Shown in pieces: positions 51,101-60,123 of a DNA stretch of 64,000 bases. Position numbers and translations under genes: made by a program. The notes under the pieces were generated by a model, which ran no database searches, was not told the origin of the DNA, and saw nothing but the letters and a program-made list of their open reading frames with translations. This DNA comes from Pseudoalteromonas sp. HM-SA03 (lineage in GTDB: Bacteria; Pseudomonadota; Gammaproteobacteria; Enterobacterales; Alteromonadaceae): assembly GCF_002289345.1 (NCBI RefSeq), contig NZ_NSDG01000039.1:1-64000 (forward strand), read 5' to 3'. Numbering within the stretch: position 1 is the stretch's first letter; every line of letters begins with the position of its first letter.

Positions 51101-51694
51101 TTGATCAATATACCACTCAATATCCCACGCTCGAACAGCCCGATTGGTCGAAAGCTTGGTAGCTTGATGCTTAAGGTGATGGGATGGAAGATAGCAGGCA
51201 CCTTCCCAAGTGAAGAAAAATTTGTAGCTGCCGTCGCACCACATACGTCAAATTGGGACTTCTTTATTGGCATTGCAGTCAAGCTTGCGCTTGATATTGA
51301 AATTCGTTTTCTAGGCAAGCACACTATTTTTATCCCACCATTTGGTTGGCTATTACGCAAATGGGGCGGTATTCCGGTTAGGCGAGATACACCTCATGGT
51401 ATGGTCACGCAGGTTCGCGATATTTTCAATGCCAACGACAAATTGATTTTGGGCTTAGCCCCAGAAGGAACTCGTAAATACACCTCGGAATGGAAAAAAG
51501 GCTTTATCTACATCGCACAATCCGCCGAAGTCCCCATAGTGCCTATGGCAATAGACTACCGCAGTAAGACTTTTGTTGTTATGCCAGCGATTCACAATAC
51601 TATGGAGCTCACTCCAGAGCAGTTACTTCATCAAGTCAAACAGCTGTTTTCAAAACAAATGGCAAAATACCCTGAGCACGCATCAGGGCTATGA
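51101..51694 (+). CDS. Lysophospholipid acyltransferase family protein
   Basis: A 197-residue PlsC-like acyltransferase. The catalytic HX4D is His48-Asp53 in APHTSNWDFF; the second substrate motif is APEGTRKYTSEWKKGFIYIA, and VPIVPMAIDYRSK follows. One hydrophobic segment near the N-terminus suggests membrane association. It should transfer an acyl chain to a lysophospholipid or related acceptor. The start is TTG at 51101 with AAGAAGG upstream; no ATG occurs before residue 23. Monocistronic. Confidence 0.9.
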   Translation: MINIPLNIPRSNSPIGRKLGSLMLKVMGWKIAGTFPSEEKFVAAVAPHTSNWDFFIGIAVKLALDIEIRFLGKHTIFIPPFGWLLRKWGGIPVRRDTPHGMVTQVRDIFNANDKLILGLAPEGTRKYTSEWKKGFIYIAQSAEVPIVPMAIDYRSKTFVVMPAIHNTMELTPEQLLHQVKQLFSKQMAKYPEHASGL

Positions 51695-52027
51695 ATAAAT
51701 GCATCAACTAAAGCAGTAAACTTTCAATATATAAATCAAATAGATAACGAATAACAGATAAATAATGCCACGAATTGAAAAAATAAAGCCTATCTAATCA
51801 ATCACTTTCAAAAACACGCTTTAGTTACATTAGTTTGACAACTCCACTGCATAACATATTTAACCACAGCACATTGTAAAGATTTGTTAATGGAATTTAT
51901 ACATATATATCATGAGGATATTTAATATTAATGAACCAGAATGAAAACAACTGGTAAATTAAAAGTTGATCATGAACCCTCAAAATGAATAGTATTTCAC
52001 CACTTATTAACGTATTCGTGGTGGATT
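51695..52027. other. AT-rich leader region with ribosome-site hairpin
   Basis: A 333-base spacer with no coding frame. At its end CACCAC (51998) can pair with GTGGTG (52018-52023), which overlaps the GGTGG ribosome site of the next gene. Flanking U-G and U-A pairs extend the stem to 8. This could restrict translation of the propeptide-like gene. Confidence 0.45.
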
Positions 52028-52729
52028 ATGCGATTGCTCATTGTTGCATTACTTGTTGGTTTTATTGGAATTGCTTTTTGGAAAATGATGCCAGAAGCTC
52101 AGCCCTCACATGTAAATGCAATTCAAGTTTCAAACAACTCAGAAGATGAGTCTAAGACGACCCCAAAACTTGAAACGCTTAAACGAGGTCCTATACAAGC
52201 TATCACCACAGCAGCACCAATACAAAAAAGCGGCGACTTCTATGCGGTCAATAAGGTGTCGAGTAAAGCAAAAGCCGTGCTGTCAGCCGCAAAGGTTTTA
52301 CCACAAGACTTAAACAATGAAGCTTATATTGAGTTTGACTTACCGACACTCAGAAAATTAGAAGGCGGCGATAACTTTGAATTACTTATTCCGCAAACAC
52401 AAGAGTCGTTTATAGCAGAAGTGACAGGCATATCCTTGGCAGAAAACGGCGATAAGAGTGTTTTTGGCAAGGTCACTGGTGCTGATGGTCGTTTCCATAC
52501 CACTGTTTTGACGGTAGGCAAAGACGCCGTATATGGTCAACTCACCGCGCCAAGCGGCAACTATGTATTCGAATCAAAAGACCGATTTGGCTGGATCGCA
52601 GCAAAGCGAGACTTATATCGCTCTCACAAAGAAGAAGAACTGCATCCGCATGATAGTCATGACGAAACAGAACATCACTCAGTTTCTGTGAAGGAAGATA
52701 TTTTTCAACCCAAAAGTAACGTTAACTAA
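52028..52729 (+). CDS. Stand-alone propeptide-like protein of the adjacent metalloprotease
   Basis: A 233-residue protein with an N-terminal signal or anchor helix (about 1-19) and a low-complexity linker. Residues 85-200 have the pattern EFDLPTLRKLEGGDNFEL, VFGKVTGADGRFHTTVLTV and GQLTAPSGNYVFE. This is the pattern I know from the N-terminal propeptides of peptidyl-Asp-type metalloproteases, where it precedes the catalytic domain in one chain. Here it is separate and lies 15 bases before the protease gene. The C-terminal tail is His/Glu/Asp-rich (HPHDSHDETEHH) and could bind zinc. Likely a foldase or inhibitor acting in trans; this is inferred. Confidence 0.65.
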   Translation: MRLLIVALLVGFIGIAFWKMMPEAQPSHVNAIQVSNNSEDESKTTPKLETLKRGPIQAITTAAPIQKSGDFYAVNKVSSKAKAVLSAAKVLPQDLNNEAYIEFDLPTLRKLEGGDNFELLIPQTQESFIAEVTGISLAENGDKSVFGKVTGADGRFHTTVLTVGKDAVYGQLTAPSGNYVFESKDRFGWIAAKRDLYRSHKEEELHPHDSHDETEHHSVSVKEDIFQPKSNVN

Positions 52730-52744
52730 AAGAAAGGAAAAACA

Positions 52745-53485
52745 ATGAATACAACAGTAAAGGTAGCATCGCTGGCAACGGCACTCGCTCTATCTGCAAG
52801 CGCATCAGCAGTCACCGTCGATATCGGCATTCTTTATACCGATCAATCTGCGGCTGCTACGTCAAACATTAATACTAAAATCAATCAGCTGATTGCGTTT
52901 ACAAACCAAGTTTACAGCCAAAATGGTATCGATCTGCAACTACGTCTTGCAGGTACACAAAACTTAGGTAACTACAACATCACACCAACGAGTGCTTGGT
53001 TAGATTCTGTGACTAACAGTAGCTATGTAGCTAACCTTCGTAATACTTGGCGTGCAGATATGGTTGCGGTACTTGGTACAGGTGAGCGTAATGGTAACTA
53101 CATCACATGTGGTCTAGCTTGGGTAGGTCAAGGTAGCAATGGCAACCTATATTCAAGCATGAGCAACCGTATGTTCAGCATTACAGGTATCGATTGTGGT
53201 GCCACAACATTTGTTCATGAGCTTGGTCACAACCAAGGTCTAGCGCATTCACGCAAACAAGGTGACACCAGCGGTGGTGTATACGTTGATGGCATGGGCC
53301 ACGGTGTACAAGACAACTTCGCTAGTATCATGGCTTATCCACATGTTTTTGGTAATGCGACACAATACGACTACTTCGCTAACCCAAATTGGTCTCTTGG
53401 CGGTGTGCCTTACGGTGTAGTTGGTCAATCATATGCTTGGAAAACAGTAGATGCGACTAAAACAAGCATCGCAAACTTCAAGTAA
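52745..53485 (+). CDS. Secreted zinc metalloprotease, peptidyl-Asp (AspN)-like
   Basis: A 246-residue exported metzincin. The signal peptide spans about 1-22 (ending SASA), then the catalytic domain begins at once (VDIGILYTDQSAAAT), with no propeptide. The zinc motif HELGHNQGLAH is at residues 158-168 (HExxHxxGxxH), and the Met-turn lies in FASIMAYPHV. Residues ADMVAVLG and the overall order fit the peptidyl-Asp metallopeptidase group. GAAAGGA lies upstream of ATG. It shares an operon with the propeptide-like gene. Cleavage specificity cannot be read from the sequence. Confidence 0.87.
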   Translation: MNTTVKVASLATALALSASASAVTVDIGILYTDQSAAATSNINTKINQLIAFTNQVYSQNGIDLQLRLAGTQNLGNYNITPTSAWLDSVTNSSYVANLRNTWRADMVAVLGTGERNGNYITCGLAWVGQGSNGNLYSSMSNRMFSITGIDCGATTFVHELGHNQGLAHSRKQGDTSGGVYVDGMGHGVQDNFASIMAYPHVFGNATQYDYFANPNWSLGGVPYGVVGQSYAWKTVDATKTSIANFK

Positions 53486-53521
53486 TCGCTATACGTTCAA
53501 GTTTCAAACTAAAACACACCC

Positions 53522-53548
53522 AAACCCGCGCTTTTAGCGGGTTTTTTT
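53522..53548 (+). terminator. Terminator of the metalloprotease operon
   Basis: AAACCCGC and GCGGGTTT form an 8-bp stem with a 7-base loop and a continuous T-run. Confidence 0.93.
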
Positions 53549-53561
53549 GTGCTTTGTATGC

Positions 53562-54182
53562 TTATTTTGCCAGCCATTGATTTATTTCTTGATACATAAA
53601 GTCGCGAATAAGAGATTGCGCTTCTTTGTTTGGGTGTAAGTTATCGTTTTGCATTAACTCCGGTTTATCGGCCACTTCTAACATAAAGTAGGGCATTAGA
53701 TAGCTACTGGTTTGCTCTGTCACTTGTTGGTAGCTCTCGGTAAACATACTGGTATAACGCGGACCCAAGTTGGGAGGTATTTGGATTTCCATTACGGCAA
53801 CGCTGGCGCCTGCTTGTTGGCTAGATTGCACCAGCTGCGTGAGATTTGCCTTTAGCCTTTTTACAGGGAAGCCGCGTAAGCCATCATTACCACCCAATTC
53901 GATTAATACATGAGTAGGCGAAATCGTTTTCAATTGCTGATTTATTTTTGCCATAGCATTACCTGTTGTTTGACCGCTAACGCTAACATTGATAATTTCG
54001 ATCGGATTTTGTTCTGTTTCGTATTTATTTTGTAACAATTTAACCCAACCATCATCTTGTTTCAGGCCATAAGCGGCGCTTAAGCTATCACCAACTATCA
54101 TGAGTTTTTGCTTGGCATTTGCGCTTAACGGCGTCATTACAATAACAAGTATGAACAACAACTTTAGGAAATAGTACTTCAT
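53562..54182 (-). CDS. tesA: TesA-type GDSL esterase/thioesterase
   Basis: A 206-residue periplasmic SGNH hydrolase. The signal peptide spans about 1-23 (ending ANA); block I is VGDSLSAAYGL with Ser33, then the oxyanion-hole Gly in VSGQTTG, block III ELGGNDGLRG, and block V DNLHPN with the catalytic His. It matches E. coli TesA (thioesterase I/protease I/lysophospholipase). It is divergent from ybbA, as in E. coli; here the two start codons overlap within a single CATG. Confidence 0.93.
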   Translation of the reverse strand: MKYYFLKLLFILVIVMTPLSANAKQKLMIVGDSLSAAYGLKQDDGWVKLLQNKYETEQNPIEIINVSVSGQTTGNAMAKINQQLKTISPTHVLIELGGNDGLRGFPVKRLKANLTQLVQSSQQAGASVAVMEIQIPPNLGPRYTSMFTESYQQVTEQTSSYLMPYFMLEVADKPELMQNDNLHPNKEAQSLIRDFMYQEINQWLAK

Positions 54183-54894
54183 GTCAGTGCTTTCTCAGTT
54201 AAATATGATCCAAGTAAAAGGCCTTACTAAACAGGTCTCTACCGTCGAAGGTAATCTCACTATCCTTAGTGATATCGATTTCACTGTCAAGTCAGGTGAG
54301 TCCGTGGCTATCGTTGGCGCTTCAGGCTCAGGTAAGTCAACCTTACTTAGTTTGCTTGCCGGATTAGATATCGCATCCAAAGGAGAAGTTCATTTAGATG
54401 GTGAATCATTACAAAAAATGGATGAAGAAGCTCGAGCTCAACTGCGAGCAGAAAAAGTCGGCTTCGTATTTCAGTCATTTATGTTAGTGCAAAGCTTAAC
54501 AGCACTTGAAAATGTGATGCTTCCTGCTGAATTAGCTGGGGACAAAGGTGCAAAAAATCAAGCGACAGAGTTATTAGAAAAAGTTGGCTTGTCTCATCGT
54601 CTAACGCATTATCCTTCACAACTTTCGGGTGGCGAACAGCAACGAGTGGCCATCGCCAGAGCCTTTGTTGGCAAACCCAAAATCCTATTCGCGGACGAAC
54701 CATCAGCCAATTTAGACAGTAAAAATGGTCATCTTATTGAGCGTTTATTATTTGACCTAAACAAAGAGAATGGTACCACTTTAGTGCTTGTTACCCATGA
54801 TGAGCAACTCGCCCAACAGTGTGACCGCATCATTCATATTGAAGCTGGGAAACTAGAAGTAATAAAACTAGGAGCGGCCGTCAATGTGGTTTAA
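54181..54894 (+). CDS. ybbA: ABC transporter ATP-binding protein YbbA
   Basis: A 237-residue ATPase of the LolD/MacB clade. Walker A GASGSGKST is at residues 46-54, the signature is QLSGGEQQRVAIA, and Walker B ILFADEPSANLDS. The conserved tesA-ybbA-ybbP order supports the name. A start at ATG 54205 (MIQVKGLT) would avoid the overlap with tesA but has no better ribosome site. The gene overlaps ybbP by 11 bases. It powers the YbbP permease; the exported substrate is unknown. Confidence 0.92.
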   Translation: MSVLSQLNMIQVKGLTKQVSTVEGNLTILSDIDFTVKSGESVAIVGASGSGKSTLLSLLAGLDIASKGEVHLDGESLQKMDEEARAQLRAEKVGFVFQSFMLVQSLTALENVMLPAELAGDKGAKNQATELLEKVGLSHRLTHYPSQLSGGEQQRVAIARAFVGKPKILFADEPSANLDSKNGHLIERLLFDLNKENGTTLVLVTHDEQLAQQCDRIIHIEAGKLEVIKLGAAVNVV

Positions 54895-57385
54895 GTTAGC
54901 GCTTACTTTATTCTCTAGGGAATTTAGACGAGGCGAGCTCACCATCATTCTAGCTGCAATTGCACTTGCAGTATTGACGGTGTTTAGCTTGTCTTCCATT
55001 ACTGAGCGGATCCGTTTGAATTTAGAACAAAAATCCGCAGATTTTATCGCTGCTGACAGGCGGCTTTCGAGCAATCATGATTTCGACGACCGAGTACTGA
55101 CCACAGCACGAGAGTTTGGCTTAAATACCGCCAAACAAGTGTATTTTGACTCGATGTTATTTGCCAACGATGAGTTAATACTTGGCGCGCTAAAAGCCGT
55201 GACAGAAACATATCCACTAAGAGGCGAGCTTACTTTAAGAGATAGCCTTAATGGCGAGAATTACCAAGTTCAAGCCGCCCCGAAAAAGGGCAATGTATGG
55301 CTCAGCGAAGGCTTGTTTTATTCCCTTGGCCTTAAAATTGGCGACAAGGTAGAAATAGGGGCAGGGCAGTTTACCGTGAGTAAGGTGCTTATTAGCGAGC
55401 CTGATGCCCCTTTTTTCTCGCTGGCGGGGAACAAACGCGTCCTTATTAATCATGATGATATTGCAGTGACTAAAGCCATTCAACCTGGGAGCCGAGTATT
55501 CTACCGACTATTATTTTCGGGCTCAGAGCAGCAGCTGGGAGAGTACTACACTTGGCTCAAGCCACAACTCAAAAGCAATCAATCTTGGCAGGGAATAAAA
55601 GACAGGCAATCACCTTTAGGTGAAAACTTAGCTCGCTCGGAGAGTTTTTTGCTCCTTGCTGGACTATTTGGGATCATGCTCGCTGCTGTGGCGATGGCGG
55701 TATCTGCAAAGCGCTATTGTGAACGTCAATATGATCCCGTCGCCATGATGAAAACTCTCGGAGGTAGTCGCAAAACCATTCGCCGTATTTATCTTTTACA
55801 CCTTTCTTTAGTGACCTTTTTTTCCGTTGTGGTTGGTCTTGCAATTGGTTATGGACTGCAAAGTATAGGGGCCGCTTACCTAATTAACTTTATGGATACA
55901 GCCCTGCCTGAGGCAGGATTTAGGCCTTGGCTGTTGAGCATTGCCGTGGGTGTGGTGTGCGCCATGATGTTTTCTTTAAAGCCACTATTAGATTTATTTG
56001 ATATCCCGCCGCTGCGCGTCCTAAGACGTAACCTTGGAGACACCATCGCGATTAGTCGAATTCATATGGCGCTTTCTGTATTAACTATTTTTGGGTTAAT
56101 GTGGCTATTTAGTCGCGACATTAAGATCACCGCGACTTTATTCGGTGCAACCTTGCTACTGATGGCCGTGCTATACGCGATCTCACGATTATTATTTTCA
56201 GCAGGTAGAAAACTGGGGTTGAGTCCGGGATCAAGTTGGTCTCTTGCCATTGCCACACTGCAAAAACGTGCCAATGCAAATGCGGTACAGCTTATTAGCT
56301 TTGCCCTTGCCATCAAACTAATGTTGTTTTTAGTGGTGCTGAAAAATGACATGATCTCAGATTGGCAGATGCAGGTTCCAGAAGACGCACCCAATGCGTT
56401 TTTTATCAATATCATGGAGCAAGAAATTCAGCCAATGCAAAGCAAACTCGATGAAAGTGGTATCAAGCATGAACATTTTTATCCTGTATTTTTGGGCCGT
56501 GTAAATGCGCTAAATGGCGAAGAGTTTGCACGCCGAGTCTCACTGCAAGAGGGTGAAGAAAAAGACGAAGATGCACGTGATGGGGTAGGGCGAGAGCTCA
56601 ATCTTACTTGGTTAGATGAATTGCCAGCGGGTAATGAAGTAGTCGATGGCGAGTGGTTTGATGACTCTGATGCGCTTCAAGTTTCCGTTGCTCAAGGGCT
56701 TGCCGAGCGGGTAGGGATAAAAGTGGGGGACACGCTTAGCTTCCTAATCAATAGTCAAACAATTGAAGCCAAAGTGACGAGTTTGCGTAGTGTCAATTGG
56801 GGCTCGCTGAAACCTAACTTTGTGATGATATTTAACGATAAAATCGCCGGCCAATTCCCAGTGACTTACTTTACTGCCGCCAAGCTTGAAATAGCTGACA
56901 CTAAGGTTATTAGTCAGTTTTTAAAAGCGTATCCGACAATTAGCATGATCGACATTCAGAGCCAGCTCAAACAGGCACAGTCGATGATCTCTCAAGTTTC
57001 ACTGGCGATTAGCTTTGTACTGAGTATCGTACTTATCAGCGGTTCTTTAGTGCTCATTTCTCAGGTTCAGGCGAGCCTTGCCGAACGTATGCAAGAAATC
57101 GTTATCTTGCGCACACTCGGTGCCAAAGGTCGTTTGATAAAACTCGCCACGCTTTATGAATTTTTATTACTTGGCGGATTAGCAGGACTGGTAGCTGCCG
57201 TGGTCAGTGACATTGCACTGTTGGTGATCCAAGTTCAAACATTCGATGTGGATGGCCGCTTGCACCCCTATATTTGGCTATTAGGGCCTGCAACTGGCGC
57301 AACGTTCGTTGCCGTGATTGGTTACTTTATGGTGGCGAACACCATGAAACAAAACACGCAAGGGCTACTACGCAAACTCGCATAA
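54884..57385 (+). CDS. ybbP: ABC transporter permease YbbP, FtsX type
   Basis: An 833-residue membrane protein with about ten helices in three groups: one N-terminal, a central set with FtsX coupling motif YDPVAMMKTLGGSRKTIRRI, and a C-terminal set with QEIVILRTLGAKGRLIKLA. Large periplasmic domains lie between them. ATG at 54884 has AGGAG upstream and overlaps ybbA. Length and synteny fit E. coli YbbP. It probably extrudes a lipid-like or esterase-related substrate together with YbbA and TesA, but this is unproven. Confidence 0.92.
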   Translation: MWFKLALTLFSREFRRGELTIILAAIALAVLTVFSLSSITERIRLNLEQKSADFIAADRRLSSNHDFDDRVLTTAREFGLNTAKQVYFDSMLFANDELILGALKAVTETYPLRGELTLRDSLNGENYQVQAAPKKGNVWLSEGLFYSLGLKIGDKVEIGAGQFTVSKVLISEPDAPFFSLAGNKRVLINHDDIAVTKAIQPGSRVFYRLLFSGSEQQLGEYYTWLKPQLKSNQSWQGIKDRQSPLGENLARSESFLLLAGLFGIMLAAVAMAVSAKRYCERQYDPVAMMKTLGGSRKTIRRIYLLHLSLVTFFSVVVGLAIGYGLQSIGAAYLINFMDTALPEAGFRPWLLSIAVGVVCAMMFSLKPLLDLFDIPPLRVLRRNLGDTIAISRIHMALSVLTIFGLMWLFSRDIKITATLFGATLLLMAVLYAISRLLFSAGRKLGLSPGSSWSLAIATLQKRANANAVQLISFALAIKLMLFLVVLKNDMISDWQMQVPEDAPNAFFINIMEQEIQPMQSKLDESGIKHEHFYPVFLGRVNALNGEEFARRVSLQEGEEKDEDARDGVGRELNLTWLDELPAGNEVVDGEWFDDSDALQVSVAQGLAERVGIKVGDTLSFLINSQTIEAKVTSLRSVNWGSLKPNFVMIFNDKIAGQFPVTYFTAAKLEIADTKVISQFLKAYPTISMIDIQSQLKQAQSMISQVSLAISFVLSIVLISGSLVLISQVQASLAERMQEIVILRTLGAKGRLIKLATLYEFLLLGGLAGLVAAVVSDIALLVIQVQTFDVDGRLHPYIWLLGPATGATFVAVIGYFMVANTMKQNTQGLLRKLA

Positions 57386-57405
57386 AGTACTCGAAAAGCC
57401 AAAAC

Positions 57406-57436
57406 AGTGGCTCACTGCTCCCTTTGATGAGCCACT
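57406..57436 (+). terminator. Hairpin after ybbP
   Basis: AGTGGCTCA and TGAGCCACT form a perfect 9-bp stem with a 13-base loop about 20 bases after the stop. No T-run follows, so it may act with Rho or as a 3' stabiliser. Confidence 0.5.
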
Positions 57437-57545
57437 CGTCCCACAAAAGTAAAACTCTATCGTCTTGATCTTTACAAACTTCAATTACGTACCTACCTTT
57501 AAGTAGGGCTACGCAGTACACATGCGAAACCAAAGGATATTAAAA

Positions 57546-58163
57546 ATGGATAGGATACCGGTTAAAGGCATCATTTTTGACTTAGATGGCACGTTAGTGA
57601 CATCTGAACTCGATTTCTCACTTATTCGGGCACAGATTGGCTGTCCGGTAGGGCAAGACTTACTCAGTTTTATCAGTGGATTACCTTCACCTTACATGCG
57701 TGAAGAGGCCATGAACATCGTCCACCAACATGAATTATGTGACGCACAGCACTGTGAAGTTATTCCTGGAGTTAAGGAGTCCATTGCACATCTTTCAAGA
57801 ATGGGTGTGCCGCTTGCCGTTGTGACCCGAAACTTTGCAAAAGCGGCGAGATTGAAGCTTAAAACTGCAGGATTGCCAATCCCATTGATTTTAACGAGGG
57901 ACGATGCGCCAGCCAAACCTGACCCTGCGGCGCTGCTGCAAGTTGCACAGACGTGGCAAGTGCCATCTTATCAATGTGTTTATGTTGGCGATTATCTCTA
58001 TGATATAGAAGCGGCACATAACGCCAACATGCCGTCATGCTTGTTTGCTCCCAATGAAAAACCTCACTACGCAGAGCAAGCTGATATCGTCATTAGTCAC
58101 TTTGCAGAGTTAGTTGACGCGCTGTATACGCTAGATACGAGAAGACACCGCTACTTCGCCTAG
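57546..58163 (+). CDS. HAD-superfamily hydrolase
   Basis: A 205-residue haloacid-dehalogenase-type phosphatase. Motif I is FDLDGTLV with nucleophile Asp12 and acid Asp14, motif II VVTRNF, motif III Lys in DAPAKPDP, and motif IV VGDYLYDIEAA. It resembles the phosphoglycolate-phosphatase subgroup but the substrate is open. ATG at 57546 has AAGGA at 8 bases; an upstream in-frame ATG at 57522 lacks a site. Monocistronic. Confidence 0.9.
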   Translation: MDRIPVKGIIFDLDGTLVTSELDFSLIRAQIGCPVGQDLLSFISGLPSPYMREEAMNIVHQHELCDAQHCEVIPGVKESIAHLSRMGVPLAVVTRNFAKAARLKLKTAGLPIPLILTRDDAPAKPDPAALLQVAQTWQVPSYQCVYVGDYLYDIEAAHNANMPSCLFAPNEKPHYAEQADIVISHFAELVDALYTLDTRRHRYFA

Positions 58164-58182
58164 CGTAACAACATTAAAGCTA

Positions 58183-58554
58183 TCAGTTATGTGTTATTTG
58201 GTAGTTTGCCTTTTTCCCTTCCGTTGACTCAAATGACCCTTTGTCACCCACAGCAATAGCGTCAACATCGCTTTGTACCACCGTAAAATTACTATGTGCT
58301 TTACCATGCTTAAAACGGCCATCATGCATCAATACAACCTTGCCTTGTTGCCCAGAAAAGCACCCGATTACTGCCTCAAAACCATTAAACTCAACATCTC
58401 CTTCTTCGAGCTGATAATAAACTTCGCTACTGCCTTCAATTTCGCCTTCATAACTGAGATTTACCACGGCTTTGGAGAGTTTCGCACCATCATCAAATTG
58501 TTTTTCTGTGGTTTCTTGCCAATTGATAATTTCGTACACACCTGTTAGTTGCAT
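58183..58554 (-). CDS. DUF3224 domain protein
   Basis: A 123-residue protein matching DUF3224, an AttH/lipocalin-like small beta-barrel. It shows GVYEIINWQETTEKQFDDGA at the start, KAVVNLSYEGEIEGSSEVYY, FNGFEAVIGCFSGQQGKVVL, and a late glycine/aspartate loop. The function of the family is unknown. The start is ATG at 58554 with AAGGGAA upstream; the longer frame to 58764 runs antisense through the next gene's promoter and is rejected. Divergent from an AraC-type gene, its likely regulator. Confidence 0.85.
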   Translation of the reverse strand: MQLTGVYEIINWQETTEKQFDDGAKLSKAVVNLSYEGEIEGSSEVYYQLEEGDVEFNGFEAVIGCFSGQQGKVVLMHDGRFKHGKAHSNFTVVQSDVDAIAVGDKGSFESTEGKKANYQITHN

Positions 58555-58698
58555 CGCATTTCCCTTAATTTTATAGTGGAGGAGTTTGACCTTGCTCTGC
58601 AGTTTCATGCAGCTTGTTTTAAATCTAGCACGCAATTTAAAATTGGTATTGTAAAAACGCGACAACAGATAATGAGTTCTATCCATAACAAGGCAGCG

Positions 58699-59493
58699 AT
58701 GAAATCTAACCATAGCCAAATTAACGGCGTACTTCACCAACAACAAAGTGCTCCCAATTACCAACTTAGACGGTATTTCCCATGTACAGAGTTAAAAGGC
58801 CTTGTCGAGCAATTTTGGTTTGTCGACTGGTGTTTGCCGGATAATAAACCCCATACACAACGAAACTTACCAGATCCCAACTTTCATTTGCTGCTAAGTA
58901 CCAATGAAATAAAAATTATTGGCCCTGTAAGCAAAGTATATGATTACACAATGCATGGAAAAGGGCAGATCTTGGGGGTTAAATTTAGGATAGGTGCCCT
59001 AGTAGAACAATTTGATATCACTGCTTTGGCATGTGTCGATAAAACCTTTTCTTTGGAGCATTTTTGCGATGTAGCGTCGAGGCCGCTTATTGATTCATTA
59101 ACCACGGCAAGTGATGATGCACAGCGGGTAAAAGTGTTATCACAATTTTTAATGCCGTTTACACTCTCCATAAGCACAGGTGCAGCTATGGCCGGAGGTA
59201 TTCTCAACACCTTGCAAGATCACAGCGATATTTTTACGGTTGAGCAACTAGCCGACCAATGCGACATACCAATACGACAGATACAAAGGCTCTGCCAACT
59301 CTACATAGGTTTTAGTCCCAAATGGCTAATTCGAAAGTATCGCCTGCACCAAGCGCTTGCACTGCTTGAATCTGATGCGACGACAATGGCAGATATTGTT
59401 GCTCAGTTGAACTATACCGATCAGTCCCACCTTATAAGAGATTTTAAAGAAATAATCGGTACCACTCCCAATCGTTATCTCAAGCGTCCCTAA
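58699..59493 (+). CDS. AraC-family transcriptional regulator
   Basis: A 264-residue regulator. The N-terminal sensing domain contains YFPCTELKGLVEQFWFVDW and LPDPNFHLLLS, the DUF6597-like pattern. The C-terminal double helix-turn-helix includes TVEQLADQCDIPIRQIQRLC and ADIVAQLNYTDQSHLIRDFK, with a final GTTPNRYLK. The start is ATG at 58699 (AAGG upstream); ATG at 58672 is an alternative. The frame extends to 58549 but that part lies in the divergent promoter. It probably controls the adjacent DUF3224 gene in response to a small molecule. Confidence 0.9.
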   Translation: MKSNHSQINGVLHQQQSAPNYQLRRYFPCTELKGLVEQFWFVDWCLPDNKPHTQRNLPDPNFHLLLSTNEIKIIGPVSKVYDYTMHGKGQILGVKFRIGALVEQFDITALACVDKTFSLEHFCDVASRPLIDSLTTASDDAQRVKVLSQFLMPFTLSISTGAAMAGGILNTLQDHSDIFTVEQLADQCDIPIRQIQRLCQLYIGFSPKWLIRKYRLHQALALLESDATTMADIVAQLNYTDQSHLIRDFKEIIGTTPNRYLKRP

Positions 59494-59551
59494 CAGGTAC
59501 TTTGCCTATTGTGTTGTAATGCCCCTTTACAACACCACAACGCAATGACAC

Positions 59552-60109
59552 TTAAGCCTCAATCGCTTTACAAATTAGTGCAATTGTACCGTTTGTCATC
59601 GAGACATTTAACGCTTCTCTATCTGGGTTACACTCCATAGCAAGTGCTACCCCATGTAAATAATCAACCAGTAAGCAAATCGCATCTTGTTGTGCCTGTC
59701 TTTGCAATCCAAGCGTTTGAGTAATTTCCTCAAATCGAGTTTGAAACACTTCAACTGGACCTACTGAGTCCATTGATAGCAGCACAGTTAACAACCCTGG
59801 ATAGTCGTCGAGTAGCTGTAAATAACTTGCACTGAGCTTTTGTAGTTCTGTTTGCCACTTTTCATCGCGGCTAGGTTCATATATTTCATCGACTAAAGAG
59901 CAGGTCAAAGCTTCGAGCAAAGCCTGCTTGTTTTTAAAGTAATGATAAATTGCCATGGCATCGACATTTAGGCTGTGCGCCAACACTCGAATACTAGGTA
60001 CTTTTCTACTTTCCTTCATCTGCAATTTGGCAGCTTGGATGATCCGCTCCTGACTTAGCGCTTCACCTTCCACTAACGGTCGACCACGCTTCTTATCCTT
60101 GACACTCAT
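59552..60109 (-). CDS. TetR-family transcriptional repressor
   Basis: A 185-residue repressor. The N-terminal helix-turn-helix occupies about 22-66 (VPSIRVLAHSLNVDAMAIYHYFKNKQALLE); the C-terminal ligand-binding helices follow and resemble the classical TetR C-terminal type. It is divergent from the reductase-like gene, and a perfect 41-base palindrome in the 86-base spacer is its evident operator. It probably represses both itself and the neighbour until a ligand binds. Confidence 0.92.
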   Translation of the reverse strand: MSVKDKKRGRPLVEGEALSQERIIQAAKLQMKESRKVPSIRVLAHSLNVDAMAIYHYFKNKQALLEALTCSLVDEIYEPSRDEKWQTELQKLSASYLQLLDDYPGLLTVLLSMDSVGPVEVFQTRFEEITQTLGLQRQAQQDAICLLVDYLHGVALAMECNPDREALNVSMTNGTIALICKAIEA

Positions 60110-60123
60110 TGTTTACGCTCGCT

